Part shown: piece after piece, positions 9,580 to 18,866 of the stretch
Layout: the number at the start of each line of letters is the position of its first letter
How positions within the stretch are numbered: position 1 is the first letter of the stretch
Assembly (NCBI RefSeq): GCF_010882175.1
Contig: NZ_WKLH01000002.1
Coordinates: 930,001-994,000, forward strand
Reading direction: 5' to 3'
Source of the DNA: Mangrovibacterium lignilyticum
GTDB lineage: Bacteria > Bacteroidota > Bacteroidia > Bacteroidales > Prolixibacteraceae
DNA length: 64,000 nucleotides
Notes under the pieces: model-generated
What the model was told of the DNA's origin: nothing
Databases searched by the model: none
What the model saw: only the letters and a program-made list of their open reading frames with translations
Made by a program: the position numbers and the translations under genes

Positions 9580-10566
9580 TCAAAAGTTTACAATGCCGGT
9601 GGGCTTAACTTTCAAGATATTGTGATTTGCATCAAAGTTTAGGCTATCGACACATAACTGCCGTAACACATACGCTGAGTCTTGCGGAAAAATGCGGTGA
9701 TACAAAATGTAATCCTGTCCTCCTTCGTTGAATACCGAATGGTGCCCCGGCCCATAAGTTGTACTGTCCGCAGAAGTTTCCAATATTGGACTATTAATGC
9801 CTGTTTCAAAAGGTCCGAGAGGTGAATTCCCAACCGCATAACCCATTTTGTAAGTCGCATCAATCGCCTTTCCTGACGAATACATCAGATAGTATTTTCC
9901 GAAACGCTTAATCATGTACGGCGCTTCAAAGTAGTCAGCCGGAGTGACATCAACCGGTTCTCCCTGAAAGGAAATCATATCCGGATTAAGCTTAACCGCC
10001 ATACAGACGCCATTGATCCAATGAAATCCGGATCCCCAGTACAGGTATGCCTGACCATCGTCGTCGATGAAGCAATCAGCATCAATCGTATGCACATCGG
10101 GAAAGTCACTGGAAGCAACCAGTGGTGAATTGTCCTCCTTTGCATTTTGCCAGGGACCTAAGGGCAAATCGCTCACACCAGCCCATATCTCACTTCCAAC
10201 CGATACATACATGTAATATTTTCCATTGGCAGCTTTCCGGACAGAAGGCGCCCAAACCATCGAATTATTGGAGCCATCACTTGTACAAGCCTTTTTAGTT
10301 GGCCAGTTTAAATGATGGCGATCAAAGGTCAAAAAATCTTTGGTTGAAAACACAGCCAGCTCTTCTCCTCCCCAAGGATCAATTGTGGCATAGATATAAA
10401 AAGTATCACCGTCCTTGACGATACAGGGATCGGCGAAATAGCCATCAATAATTGGATTAGCAATCAACTTTGCGCTTTGTATATTTTCCTTCTTTGCCAA
10501 ATTTATACAAGCAGTTAGCAGAATTGGCGTCAACAGAAATAAAACACTTGTTCTTACATTTTTCAT
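9580..10566 (-). CDS. GH43 glycoside hydrolase lipoprotein
   Basis: Compact 328-aa single-domain GH43 with a lipoprotein signal (LLTAC). Seen: the first-blade motif GYFADPCIVKDGDTFYIYA with the base Asp, VWAPSVR, the transition-state-modulating Asp in TIDADCFIDDDGQAYLYWG, acid Glu in FEAPYMIKR and the YGPGHHS motif. The family covers alpha-L-arabinofuranosidases, beta-xylosidases and galactan exo-enzymes; subfamily and substrate cannot be fixed by eye. It lies 44 nt after the GH92 stop and 24 nt before GH89, within a run of co-directed enzymes. Confidence 0.88.
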   Translation of the reverse strand: MKNVRTSVLFLLTPILLTACINLAKKENIQSAKLIANPIIDGYFADPCIVKDGDTFYIYATIDPWGGEELAVFSTKDFLTFDRHHLNWPTKKACTSDGSNNSMVWAPSVRKAANGKYYMYVSVGSEIWAGVSDLPLGPWQNAKEDNSPLVASSDFPDVHTIDADCFIDDDGQAYLYWGSGFHWINGVCMAVKLNPDMISFQGEPVDVTPADYFEAPYMIKRFGKYYLMYSSGKAIDATYKMGYAVGNSPLGPFETGINSPILETSADSTTYGPGHHSVFNEGGQDYILYHRIFPQDSAYVLRQLCVDSLNFDANHNILKVKPTGIVNF

Positions 10567-10610
10567 TACTAATTCTTTTTACGGGAGAATAACATTACTT
10601 TTTTTTATCG

Positions 10611-12902
10611 CTACAGTTCCTGATCGGATTTTGAAGGAGGAAGGAGCTCCGCTCCCCACTTTGAAGGCGCGGGCCCCATCTCCAGAATTAGTGTTCCTCC
10701 CATTACAATATTTTGATGTTCAAGCCAGGCTTTCGGGAAGTCTTTTCCGTTAAGCTCGGCCGATTGTATATACTTATTTTTTGGTGATCGATTTTTCGCC
10801 AAAATGACAAAGTCTTTTCCGTTTTCCTGATGAATAACCGTTTTTTCGAAATAAGGAGCATTGATCAGGTAATACGACTGGCCGGCATTCGGATACAATC
10901 CGATGAGGTGAAAAGCCAACCAGGATGACATTGCTCCGGAGTCGTCGTTCCCTGGAATGCCGCTGTGACTGCTGTTGTAGTTCTCATCGATTATTTGGTG
11001 AATTCGCTCACTACTCAACTCAGGGCGACCGATCCAATGATACAGGTTTGGACTCAGGAACGAAGGCTCGTTAGCCACATTGTAAAGCCCCTTATCATAC
11101 AAGGTATCGAGGCGTTTTCTGAAGGCTTTTTTCCCTCCTGATTTTTCAACCAGCGTCGCCACATCGTGCGGAACGGAAAGCGAATATTCCCATGAGCTCG
11201 CTTCGTAAAAGAAACCGCACCACCAACAAACGCAAATTGGCCAATCCTGCGCAACCGGTGTGTATGGAATGTAAGTGATCCGGCCGTTACTGGCGTCACA
11301 CTGAATACTGTCGACCCAATTGCCATGCGCATCTTTAGGCATAATGAAGCCGTTCGATCCATGATCGTCAATATCCCGCCACAAGTTTTGCCAGTTATCC
11401 GATTGCTTGATAAACCGCCAGTATTCGCCTTTTCGCTTAATGCCCCTGGCAACCGTTGCCAAGCAATAATCGTCGTAAGCATATTCCAGCGTGCGATTGC
11501 CTGCCCTGACAAAATCAGTCGAAACATAGCCCAACCGGTTATAATCCGTTAGTCCACCGCGACCTTCTTTTTCCTCGTTGCCACCGGGAGGAACTGTGGC
11601 ATCTTTCAGCATCGCTTCAAGCGCCAGTTTATAATTAATTCCGTCCAACCCTTTCACAAAGGCATCGGCGATAACCACTTCTGCATTCGATCCGCCCTGC
11701 GTACGACCGTTACAATTTCCACTGCGGGCCTCAGGCAGATAGCCATCGCGCTTGTATATCTGAAGCATGGCATTTACAATAGCAATTTGCCGCGATGGTG
11801 TCAACAAAGTAATCAGCGGACTCGACGAACGATAAGTATCCCAAATGGCGTAAAAATCATCGTAATACGGACTATTATTTTCCCACTTTGGATTTTCCCC
11901 GGTGCGATCAACCGGCATCAGCATGGTATGGTACAAACCGGTGTAAAACATGGTTTTGAGCTCAGAAGAAGCATCTTGATCAACCTCAACCCGTTGGAGA
12001 ATTCTCTCCCATTTCTCCTGAGTTTCGGTCAATGCCTGTTGAAAATTCCAATGCGGAATTTCTGCATTTATATTTTCATGCGCCTTCAAACTACTGACGA
12101 AAGAAATACCAATTTTTAGCTGAAGATCATCACTCGAAGAATCGAAATAAAGCAGGGCACCGGTTTTTCCGCCGTCATCAATTCTGACTTTCCGGCCAGC
12201 TTCTATTTGATCATTTTTCCAAGTTGAAAACTGCTTGAAGGGTCGATCAAATACCGCTGTAAAATAAACGGTGTAGGCACTTCCATTATTCCATCCACCG
12301 CGAATCCGGGTGTAACCGCGCACTTCGGTTTCTGAGATAATTTCAATTTCGGAACCAACAAACTGCTGTGCCTCACGCGCATCGGGGTTCGGAATATTCG
12401 GCTCGCCCAAAAACTTACCCAAGTCAATTTTCACAGCCTGCTTATTTCCCGGTTGATACGAGAAGTGATAAAAGGCAGCCCGATCCGAAGTGGTAATCTC
12501 GGTTTGAATCCCCCAATTTTGTAGCATTACACTGTAATAACCCAACTTAACTTGTTCTTCTCCTTTTACCGATTCCTGATCAATGGCCTCCAGATCACCG
12601 GAGAAAGGCATCACAGATACATTCCCGTATTTTGGGCCGCCTCCGGTGCCACTTACATGCACTTGACTAAAGCCGTAGATTGGCTTCGCCGGATCAGATG
12701 AATAGCCACTGTTCGACGATACATCATTATCCGGTCCAGGTTTAACCATGCCATAAGGGCAGGATGGACCAATAAACACATTGCCCAGTCCTTCGGAACC
12801 GATCAACGGATCAACAAACTGGTGCAATTGCGCCTGAGCAACGAATGCAAAACACAGTGTGAAAATTAAAAGTCCGAGCTTGATTTGATTCTGCTTCATC
12901 AT
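10611..12902 (-). CDS. GH92 alpha-mannosidase (second copy)
   Basis: 763-aa secreted exo-alpha-mannosidase of the calcium-dependent family GH92. Seen: signal peptide ending FVAQAQ, the N-terminal beta-sandwich opening QFVDPLIGSEGLGNVFIGPSCPYG, a helical linker, and the (alpha/alpha)6 barrel with WDTYRS, the acid-carrying segment FYEASSWEYS, and GIPGNDDSGAMSSW, whose Asp residues act as base in characterised members. Linkage specificity (alpha-1,2, 1,3, 1,4 or 1,6) is not readable by eye. It starts 9 nt after the stop of the other GH92. Confidence 0.95.
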   Translation of the reverse strand: MMKQNQIKLGLLIFTLCFAFVAQAQLHQFVDPLIGSEGLGNVFIGPSCPYGMVKPGPDNDVSSNSGYSSDPAKPIYGFSQVHVSGTGGGPKYGNVSVMPFSGDLEAIDQESVKGEEQVKLGYYSVMLQNWGIQTEITTSDRAAFYHFSYQPGNKQAVKIDLGKFLGEPNIPNPDAREAQQFVGSEIEIISETEVRGYTRIRGGWNNGSAYTVYFTAVFDRPFKQFSTWKNDQIEAGRKVRIDDGGKTGALLYFDSSSDDLQLKIGISFVSSLKAHENINAEIPHWNFQQALTETQEKWERILQRVEVDQDASSELKTMFYTGLYHTMLMPVDRTGENPKWENNSPYYDDFYAIWDTYRSSSPLITLLTPSRQIAIVNAMLQIYKRDGYLPEARSGNCNGRTQGGSNAEVVIADAFVKGLDGINYKLALEAMLKDATVPPGGNEEKEGRGGLTDYNRLGYVSTDFVRAGNRTLEYAYDDYCLATVARGIKRKGEYWRFIKQSDNWQNLWRDIDDHGSNGFIMPKDAHGNWVDSIQCDASNGRITYIPYTPVAQDWPICVCWWCGFFYEASSWEYSLSVPHDVATLVEKSGGKKAFRKRLDTLYDKGLYNVANEPSFLSPNLYHWIGRPELSSERIHQIIDENYNSSHSGIPGNDDSGAMSSWLAFHLIGLYPNAGQSYYLINAPYFEKTVIHQENGKDFVILAKNRSPKNKYIQSAELNGKDFPKAWLEHQNIVMGGTLILEMGPAPSKWGAELLPPSKSDQEL

Positions 12903-12911
12903 TTTAGTCGT

Positions 12912-15236
12912 TTAGTCGTTCGACAGTGAATAAGGTTGATCATCAGGCGCTACGCCCCATGATTTATTGGACTGGTCGCCCATCTCAAAATCGATTGTTC
13001 CTCCTTTGACCAAATCGAAATGATTCAGAAAGTTTTGTGTTATTTCCTCGCCGTTCAGCTTCAGTCGCTGAATGAATTTTTTACCGGACGAGGCTCCGTC
13101 GGCATTTATAACCAACTGCTTGCCACTTTCCAACTGAATCGTGATTTTATCGAAATGCGGCCCGGAAATAACATACTCGGGCACAGACGGACTAACCGGA
13201 TAAAATCCGAGCGCAGCAAACACATACCAGGCTGACATTTGGCCCGCATCATCATTACCGCTTAAACCACCGGCATCGGCACCATATTCTGTTTTCATGA
13301 TCTCAGAGACCAACTGCTGTGTTTTCCACGGCTGGCCTGAATAGTTGTACAAAAACGGAATCTGGTGTCCCGGTTCATTGCCGTGCCAATACTGGCCGGA
13401 AGCATGAAAATGATCCAAATTCTTATTAAAACCCTCCTGTCCGCCCATCAAATGCATCAAGCCTTTAATATCCTGCGGAACGTACCAAGTGTACTGATAA
13501 GGTGTTCCTTCGGTAATGTAAGGCATGCGGATAAACTTGTTAAACTCAGTGGTAAAACTGCCGTCGACATAGCGTCCGCGAACACACGAGTCGGCGGCAC
13601 TGTATACATTTTGATAGTTTAAAGCACGTTTTGTTAGCTGATCAGCCCTAACTGTATCACCCCTTTTTTCAGCAATCCGGCTCAAGGCAAAATCATCGAA
13701 GGCATATTCCAAGGTCCTCGAAACCTGTTCCTTTTTATGAAAGGATTCCTGTACGCTGTCCTCTAAAGGAATGTAACCGTATTCCAGATACGACTCCAGC
13801 GCCCGGCGACCTTTCCCTTCCTGATATTCAGGAAAAGTCTCCGGAGATTGAAAGGCATTTTTGACTAGCAATTCGTATTGAGCGTCACTCAAATCAATGA
13901 CATCCTTTGAATAGGCATCCGCAACTGCAGCAATCACGTGGTCACCAACCATAGCCGAGGTGTAGCTGTTCCAGCAGGGAAAAATAGGTAACCAACCGCC
14001 TTGCTGAGCCTTGTCCAATAAGCTGTACATCATATCAGCATTGGTTTTCGGCACCAACAAATTGAATAACGGATGCGAAGCCCGGTAGGTATCCCACATC
14101 GAGAAATCAACAAAGTAATCCCGATCTCCGGAATTCATCTGTTCATTTCCTCCTGCAAAACTTGGATATGAACCGTCGATATCGTTAAATGTCCGGGGCT
14201 GCAAAAAGCTGTGATAAAGTGCTGTATAAAATTTGATTTTATCTTCCTCATTCGTTCCTTCAACCTGAACTTTACCAAGCAGTTGCTTCCAAGTCTCTTC
14301 CAGTTGTCCCTTTGCCTGATCGAAATCCAAATCTGCGGTTTCGGCATCCAGATTTTTGCGCGCTTCCTCAATGCTCGTAAACGAAGTTCCTATTTCAACA
14401 TAAACGGGCTCATTTTCCTTCAGCGAGAACGAAGCCCAGCCGCCGAGCTTGCTTTGATTGGCCAGTTCGGTACTCATCGCATTGATGATGCTGTCCTGAA
14501 AAACACCATAGCTTTCAAAATCGTGGCTGAACCGCGCGACAAAGTAACCGCTGAAGCCAGCTGGTTCGCCCCATCCCTGATAAATCCGGTGAACCGGATT
14601 GTAACCGACTATCTCATTCGTTTCGGGAAGTATATGAATGTATCCTTGTGCCTCGTCGCTATTCGGGTTAATTACAATATGCGACTCGCCTCCTTTTTCG
14701 AAAGTGAATTTGAAAAGACCACAACGTTTAGTGGCAGTTATCTCCGCCTGAATCGCGTAGTCGTCCAAGTGAACGCCGTAATAAAAAGGGGTTGAAATTT
14801 CGTTGTCATGGGAAAACGATGAACCACGTTCCTCAGGCAGCCATTTCAGTTGCCCTGCAACCGGCATGATAGTCATGCTTCCGTAATCCTGTACACAGGA
14901 GCCGCTCAGCCAGTGACTTCCCCGGAATCCCTGGATAACCGAGTCGGTATAATAGTAAGGAGCCACACACTTGGTTTCTGTATCTTTGGTTTGAGCTGTC
15001 CAATTGGTCATACCGAAAGGAACAGTGACATAGGGAACCACCTGCGAGTTGTTTTCACTTCCCTCTCCGTGCTTTATTGCACTGATCGTTGTAGACGGCG
15101 CCGTACCGATTAGCGGATTCACATAATCGACAACATTTTTTTGTTGAACGGCCTCCTGACAACCGGACAGACACAAACTGAAAATCAGTAATTGTAATAA
15201 TCTCATTCGTTCAATTTTTTTAAATACAAACCTCAT
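12912..15236 (-). CDS. GH92 alpha-mannosidase lipoprotein (first copy)
   Basis: 774-aa GH92 with a lipoprotein signal (CLSGC). Seen: VVDYVNPLIGTAPSTT in the beta-sandwich, RGSHWLSGSCVQDYGSM, WDTYRASHPLF, the acid segment YITEGTPYQYTWYVP and the GLSGNDDAGQMSAWY motif. It is clearly different from its tandem neighbour: the N-terminal active-site loops and the acid segment do not match, so the two probably cleave different mannoside linkages. The ATG at 15236 lies 1 nt after the preceding stop, suggesting translational coupling; an ATG at 15206 gives a more compact signal peptide and is the alternative start. Confidence 0.95.
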   Translation of the reverse strand: MRFVFKKIERMRLLQLLIFSLCLSGCQEAVQQKNVVDYVNPLIGTAPSTTISAIKHGEGSENNSQVVPYVTVPFGMTNWTAQTKDTETKCVAPYYYTDSVIQGFRGSHWLSGSCVQDYGSMTIMPVAGQLKWLPEERGSSFSHDNEISTPFYYGVHLDDYAIQAEITATKRCGLFKFTFEKGGESHIVINPNSDEAQGYIHILPETNEIVGYNPVHRIYQGWGEPAGFSGYFVARFSHDFESYGVFQDSIINAMSTELANQSKLGGWASFSLKENEPVYVEIGTSFTSIEEARKNLDAETADLDFDQAKGQLEETWKQLLGKVQVEGTNEEDKIKFYTALYHSFLQPRTFNDIDGSYPSFAGGNEQMNSGDRDYFVDFSMWDTYRASHPLFNLLVPKTNADMMYSLLDKAQQGGWLPIFPCWNSYTSAMVGDHVIAAVADAYSKDVIDLSDAQYELLVKNAFQSPETFPEYQEGKGRRALESYLEYGYIPLEDSVQESFHKKEQVSRTLEYAFDDFALSRIAEKRGDTVRADQLTKRALNYQNVYSAADSCVRGRYVDGSFTTEFNKFIRMPYITEGTPYQYTWYVPQDIKGLMHLMGGQEGFNKNLDHFHASGQYWHGNEPGHQIPFLYNYSGQPWKTQQLVSEIMKTEYGADAGGLSGNDDAGQMSAWYVFAALGFYPVSPSVPEYVISGPHFDKITIQLESGKQLVINADGASSGKKFIQRLKLNGEEITQNFLNHFDLVKGGTIDFEMGDQSNKSWGVAPDDQPYSLSND

Positions 15237-15237
15237 C

Positions 15238-17064
15238 TCACTTCAACGTTATCACATGTAAAAATGGTGTTCTTCCGGTTAAAAACAGGTGCATTCCTTT
15301 TCCTTTGATCGATCCAAAATGGGTCGAATATAGTTCGCCGTCAATCCGGCCTACGTTTTGATGTTCCCTGATTCCGGGTCCAACCTGAATTTTATCGCTT
15401 CCAAATTGATAGGTCGCATAACCTTCTTTCAAAAAGAAATCCGATTCATTTTCCGATTTCTGCACAGCCGATAATTGCCCTCCGGATCTGAAACAAAGTT
15501 CCAAAGTCACGTCTACTCCTTTGGGACCATCTACGTTAATCACCAGTTCAAATTCGCCCTTATTTTCCCGTATCGTTACGTCTGTTTCCATCGCCTGGAC
15601 ATCACTGACGGACCTGTCCTTAAAATCCATTTTGCTCCAAAAACGACCGTCCGGCGATTCCGTTAATTTATAATCTCCCTCTGGATTTTGTTTGTCCGCA
15701 GGAAGAGGTTGGTAGTAATAAGCTTCTTTCCGTTCATGTAGCATGCAGCTGTTTTGCTCTTGCCGCAGCCCCTCACTTCTGAAATACCCGGTATTGAAAA
15801 ATGAAGTAGATAAACGGGCATATTCCAGAATTGCCTCCCCTTTTCGAAAAGTGAAGAAAGTTGGATTGGTCGAACGACCAGATGAAATTTGCAATGGAAA
15901 ATCATTTCCCCCAAATACTGTTGCCGTCATTCGGTCGCGCTTCATACGAACCATATTGGTAGCAGACAAGTCGACGTTGAAATCTTCAGGTAGAGCATCT
16001 GCCCGCGAAAGTTTTTTCTGCAACAATGGAACATCAAGGAAATGAAGCAAAGCACCAGACAAGACATGCTCGTCAAACGTGTCCATATCTTCAATTTTAC
16101 GGGCTATTGCAGCAAAAAGAGAATCATTCAACCGAACAGCTATAAAGCGATAACACCAATAATAGTTAGTTGCCTGAATAATCATGTTCTGATCTTGTCT
16201 TCTGGAATCTAATGAAACCAAGTCACCATTGTTCTCCATCAGGAAAAAGGTGGTCTCTAGATTTTTTCGCACCGGCTTCAGTAAATCCGGCCGCCCCAGA
16301 ATTGTTGCCATTGTAATTAGTGCATGGTCTACAACCTTGGAATAAATACGGCTTCGTTCCGGATACTGACCGTCCTCGTCGATATAAATACCTTCCGACA
16401 ACCACTCCTCAATACGCTCCTTGTATCGGTTGTCTCCATAAATTTGATAGAGATGAGCCAACGCGGAAGAGGTCACCCAACGATGATTAGGCGTATGGAT
16501 TCCACCGGTTATTAAAGCCTCGCCAGCACTTAGTAAAAAGTCATCCAACCGCTTTTTCAATAGCATCGACTCTTCTGAATTTCGGTTTGCCAACACTTTT
16601 GCTGCCGGCCCCAGATTATCAATCAAAAAAGCAGTATCAGGCGGTGATTGTTTGTTACCTCCTGCATCAACGGTTCCATTCGCGCGTTGAGCATCAAGCA
16701 GGTACCCCATGATCTTCATGAGCCGTTGAAATACGGCTTCAGAATTGAAATAATCAGCGCCGATGGTACAAAACGACGCTGTTAATATTCCAAACTGAAC
16801 GCTCAGGCTTCGGGGATTGTCCTTTTGAATGCCTTTATTCAGCAGATTGCTTACCGTTTGGTCGTTTGCCTGAATCAACCGCTGATAGAGTTCGTGGTCG
16901 AATTCAGTGTGACTACCAACAAGAGTGTCTCCGACACCCTCTTTTTTAGGAGCCTCTGAATTTGAGCTTCCCCTTGCTGAAGCAAAGAAAAAACAAGAAA
17001 AAACAAGAAGCACAATGAATAAACTTCGAATACTTCGTTTCAAATAAACGCGATATAAATACAT
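15238..17064 (-). CDS. Secreted alpha-toroid/beta-sandwich protein, putative polysaccharide lyase-like enzyme
   Basis: 608-aa protein I cannot assign to a CAZy family. It begins with a hydrophobic signal segment (residues 12-31). Residues about 60-350 are helix-rich with spaced aromatic and Arg residues typical of an (alpha/alpha) toroid, including PNHRWVTSSALAHLYQIYGD and DGQYPERSRIYSKVVDHAL; the Asn-His, Tyr and His residues are arranged as in heparinase-like or other toroid lyases. Residues about 370-608 are beta-rich. It is the first gene after SusD and runs into the GH92 gene with 1 nt between stop and start, so it is almost certainly part of the degradation apparatus. A lyase acting on the uronic acid that GH115 also targets would fit but is inference. 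Confidence 0.45.
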   Translation of the reverse strand: MYLYRVYLKRSIRSLFIVLLVFSCFFFASARGSSNSEAPKKEGVGDTLVGSHTEFDHELYQRLIQANDQTVSNLLNKGIQKDNPRSLSVQFGILTASFCTIGADYFNSEAVFQRLMKIMGYLLDAQRANGTVDAGGNKQSPPDTAFLIDNLGPAAKVLANRNSEESMLLKKRLDDFLLSAGEALITGGIHTPNHRWVTSSALAHLYQIYGDNRYKERIEEWLSEGIYIDEDGQYPERSRIYSKVVDHALITMATILGRPDLLKPVRKNLETTFFLMENNGDLVSLDSRRQDQNMIIQATNYYWCYRFIAVRLNDSLFAAIARKIEDMDTFDEHVLSGALLHFLDVPLLQKKLSRADALPEDFNVDLSATNMVRMKRDRMTATVFGGNDFPLQISSGRSTNPTFFTFRKGEAILEYARLSTSFFNTGYFRSEGLRQEQNSCMLHERKEAYYYQPLPADKQNPEGDYKLTESPDGRFWSKMDFKDRSVSDVQAMETDVTIRENKGEFELVINVDGPKGVDVTLELCFRSGGQLSAVQKSENESDFFLKEGYATYQFGSDKIQVGPGIREHQNVGRIDGELYSTHFGSIKGKGMHLFLTGRTPFLHVITLK

Positions 17065-17133
17065 TGATATTTAGCTAGTAGGATTATTTCAGGAAGAGAA
17101 TCCGCAGAGAAACTCAACAAAGTATATTTAAAA

Positions 17134-17165
17134 ATATAGGCAGGCAATTGCTCACCTGCCTATAT
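17134..17165 (-). terminator. Intrinsic terminator between susD and the enzyme genes of PUL1
   Basis: Perfect 11-bp inverted repeat (17134-17144 and 17155-17165) with a 10-nt loop, followed on the minus strand by TTTTTAAATAT. It lies 48 nt after the SusD stop and would partly end transcription there, giving more SusC/D transcript than enzyme transcript. Confidence 0.8.
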
Positions 17166-17212
17166 CAATAGCTCAATAAATTTTCAGGTATAAACCTGTA
17201 TTTTGGATCTTA

Positions 17213-18856
17213 TTAATAACCTGTATTTTGCGTAATAGTTCCGCCACTATTGTCGATCTCTGTCTGAGGAATTGGTCTTAAAAGGTGCTTTGCTTCAAGC
17301 GCATTATTTAACGCAGCATGTGGATTATGCGCTAAAGTACGTTCGATCAACTTTCCTGTTCTCTTCAGATCCAGCCAGCGATTTGCCTCTCCGGTTAACT
17401 CGCGGGCCCTTTCGTCAAGAATTAAATCAAGCGTAACATCTCCCGCAGCAACAGCTGCTGTTAATCCTGCTCTGGAGCGCAATTCAGTAAGCAACTGAGC
17501 AGCTTTGGTGCTATTGGATGATTCCAGGTAAGCTTCTGCTGCAACCAGGTAAGCCTCACCACTTCTCATCACTACCATATCTCTTTCGCCCTGAGATTCT
17601 TGATCAGGCTGAGTGAAGGTTACACCAGGGTCATCAAACTTCTTAAACATCGGATAATGAACTGTTGTCACACCATCACTTGTCAAATACTCGTCCGGGT
17701 TAATCACTTTATAAGGAACAGCTGATTTTTCGGCATCTGTCCATGCTACTTTAGGAAAATACATGGCAGTGTCTCCAACGGTCATATACCTTGTTTCTCC
17801 TCCAACTGTAGCCTCATAATCTTCTGTCGCATAAAGAACTCTGGCAAATGTAGCGTCAGCACGTTCGTCATCGTCGCTAAACAAAGAGTAGTAGAAGGGA
17901 GTAGGCATTGGTCCAAGACCTTTTACTGTTCTCGACAGCCCCGGATAATCGAAGAACCGGAATTTATACATCATGTGTTTTGAGTTACCCCAACCTCTGC
18001 TAACCGAGTTCGATCCAAACAAATAGGCAAATACAACCTCCGAGTTACGCTGGTTATCAATACTTACCAAGTCTTCGAAAGACCCAACCAAATCGTGATT
18101 TGAAATTACTGTTTCAGCCAAAGAAGCTGCTTGGGTAAAATCGGTACTTGCACCAAATGACTTGTAACCTCTGGTCAATAAAACTTTTGACAAAAGATGT
18201 CTTACGGCGTCCTTTGAAACGCGTCCGTATGCATCCGGGCTTGATGGCACTGCAGCCAAGGCATCTTCCAGATCCGCAACAATTTGGGTGTACACTTCCT
18301 GTTCTGAAGCACGCACATAGTTTGTTTCGGCAGTAGTTACCTGGTTCAAAACCAATGGTACGCCACCAAAATTCTCAACCAAATTGAAGTACGACATCGC
18401 TCTGAAGAATTTAGCTTCACCCAGACCTACTGCTTTAACGTCTTCATCCAAATTCAGAATCTCTTCAGCATTGTCTATTGCGACATTGGCCGCAGCAATA
18501 ATGCCATATTCATTAGTCCAATAAACACTAACATTCCAGTTTTGAGAGTTGAAATTTACATAGTCGTTTATATCACTGGTACCGGAAACCGCGGAGCCGC
18601 GGGTAACAATGTCAGTTCCCAGATCTTCCAACGAATAGTACATGTCAGAAGTGTAATGAGTCGTTGTTTCTCTGGAAATTTCATATACATAAGCAACTAA
18701 CTGGTCAAAGGTTTCAGAATTGCTTTTCGCAGTCTCAATCGTTAACGAAGTATAGTTTTCTTCCTCAAGGTAACTCTCGCAACCGGTAACTAACACACCG
18801 GCAGCTAACAGTATTCCTAATATTTTAGAATTAATATATTTCATTTTTAATTTCAT
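17213..18856 (-). CDS. SusD/RagB-family glycan-binding lipoprotein (PUL1)
   Basis: 547-aa outer-membrane surface lipoprotein (GVLVTGC lipobox) that caps the SusC channel and captures oligosaccharides. Seen: N-terminal helices and TPR-like repeats with AKFFRAMSYFNLVENFGGVPLV, the characteristic C-terminal RSRAGL and ERARELTGEANRWLDLKRTGKL motifs. It follows SusC by 10 nt. A second ATG at 18844 is an equally plausible start. The ligand is not predictable from sequence. Confidence 0.97.
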   Translation of the reverse strand: MKLKMKYINSKILGILLAAGVLVTGCESYLEEENYTSLTIETAKSNSETFDQLVAYVYEISRETTTHYTSDMYYSLEDLGTDIVTRGSAVSGTSDINDYVNFNSQNWNVSVYWTNEYGIIAAANVAIDNAEEILNLDEDVKAVGLGEAKFFRAMSYFNLVENFGGVPLVLNQVTTAETNYVRASEQEVYTQIVADLEDALAAVPSSPDAYGRVSKDAVRHLLSKVLLTRGYKSFGASTDFTQAASLAETVISNHDLVGSFEDLVSIDNQRNSEVVFAYLFGSNSVSRGWGNSKHMMYKFRFFDYPGLSRTVKGLGPMPTPFYYSLFSDDDERADATFARVLYATEDYEATVGGETRYMTVGDTAMYFPKVAWTDAEKSAVPYKVINPDEYLTSDGVTTVHYPMFKKFDDPGVTFTQPDQESQGERDMVVMRSGEAYLVAAEAYLESSNSTKAAQLLTELRSRAGLTAAVAAGDVTLDLILDERARELTGEANRWLDLKRTGKLIERTLAHNPHAALNNALEAKHLLRPIPQTEIDNSGGTITQNTGY

Positions 18857-18866
18857 TTATTGGTAG

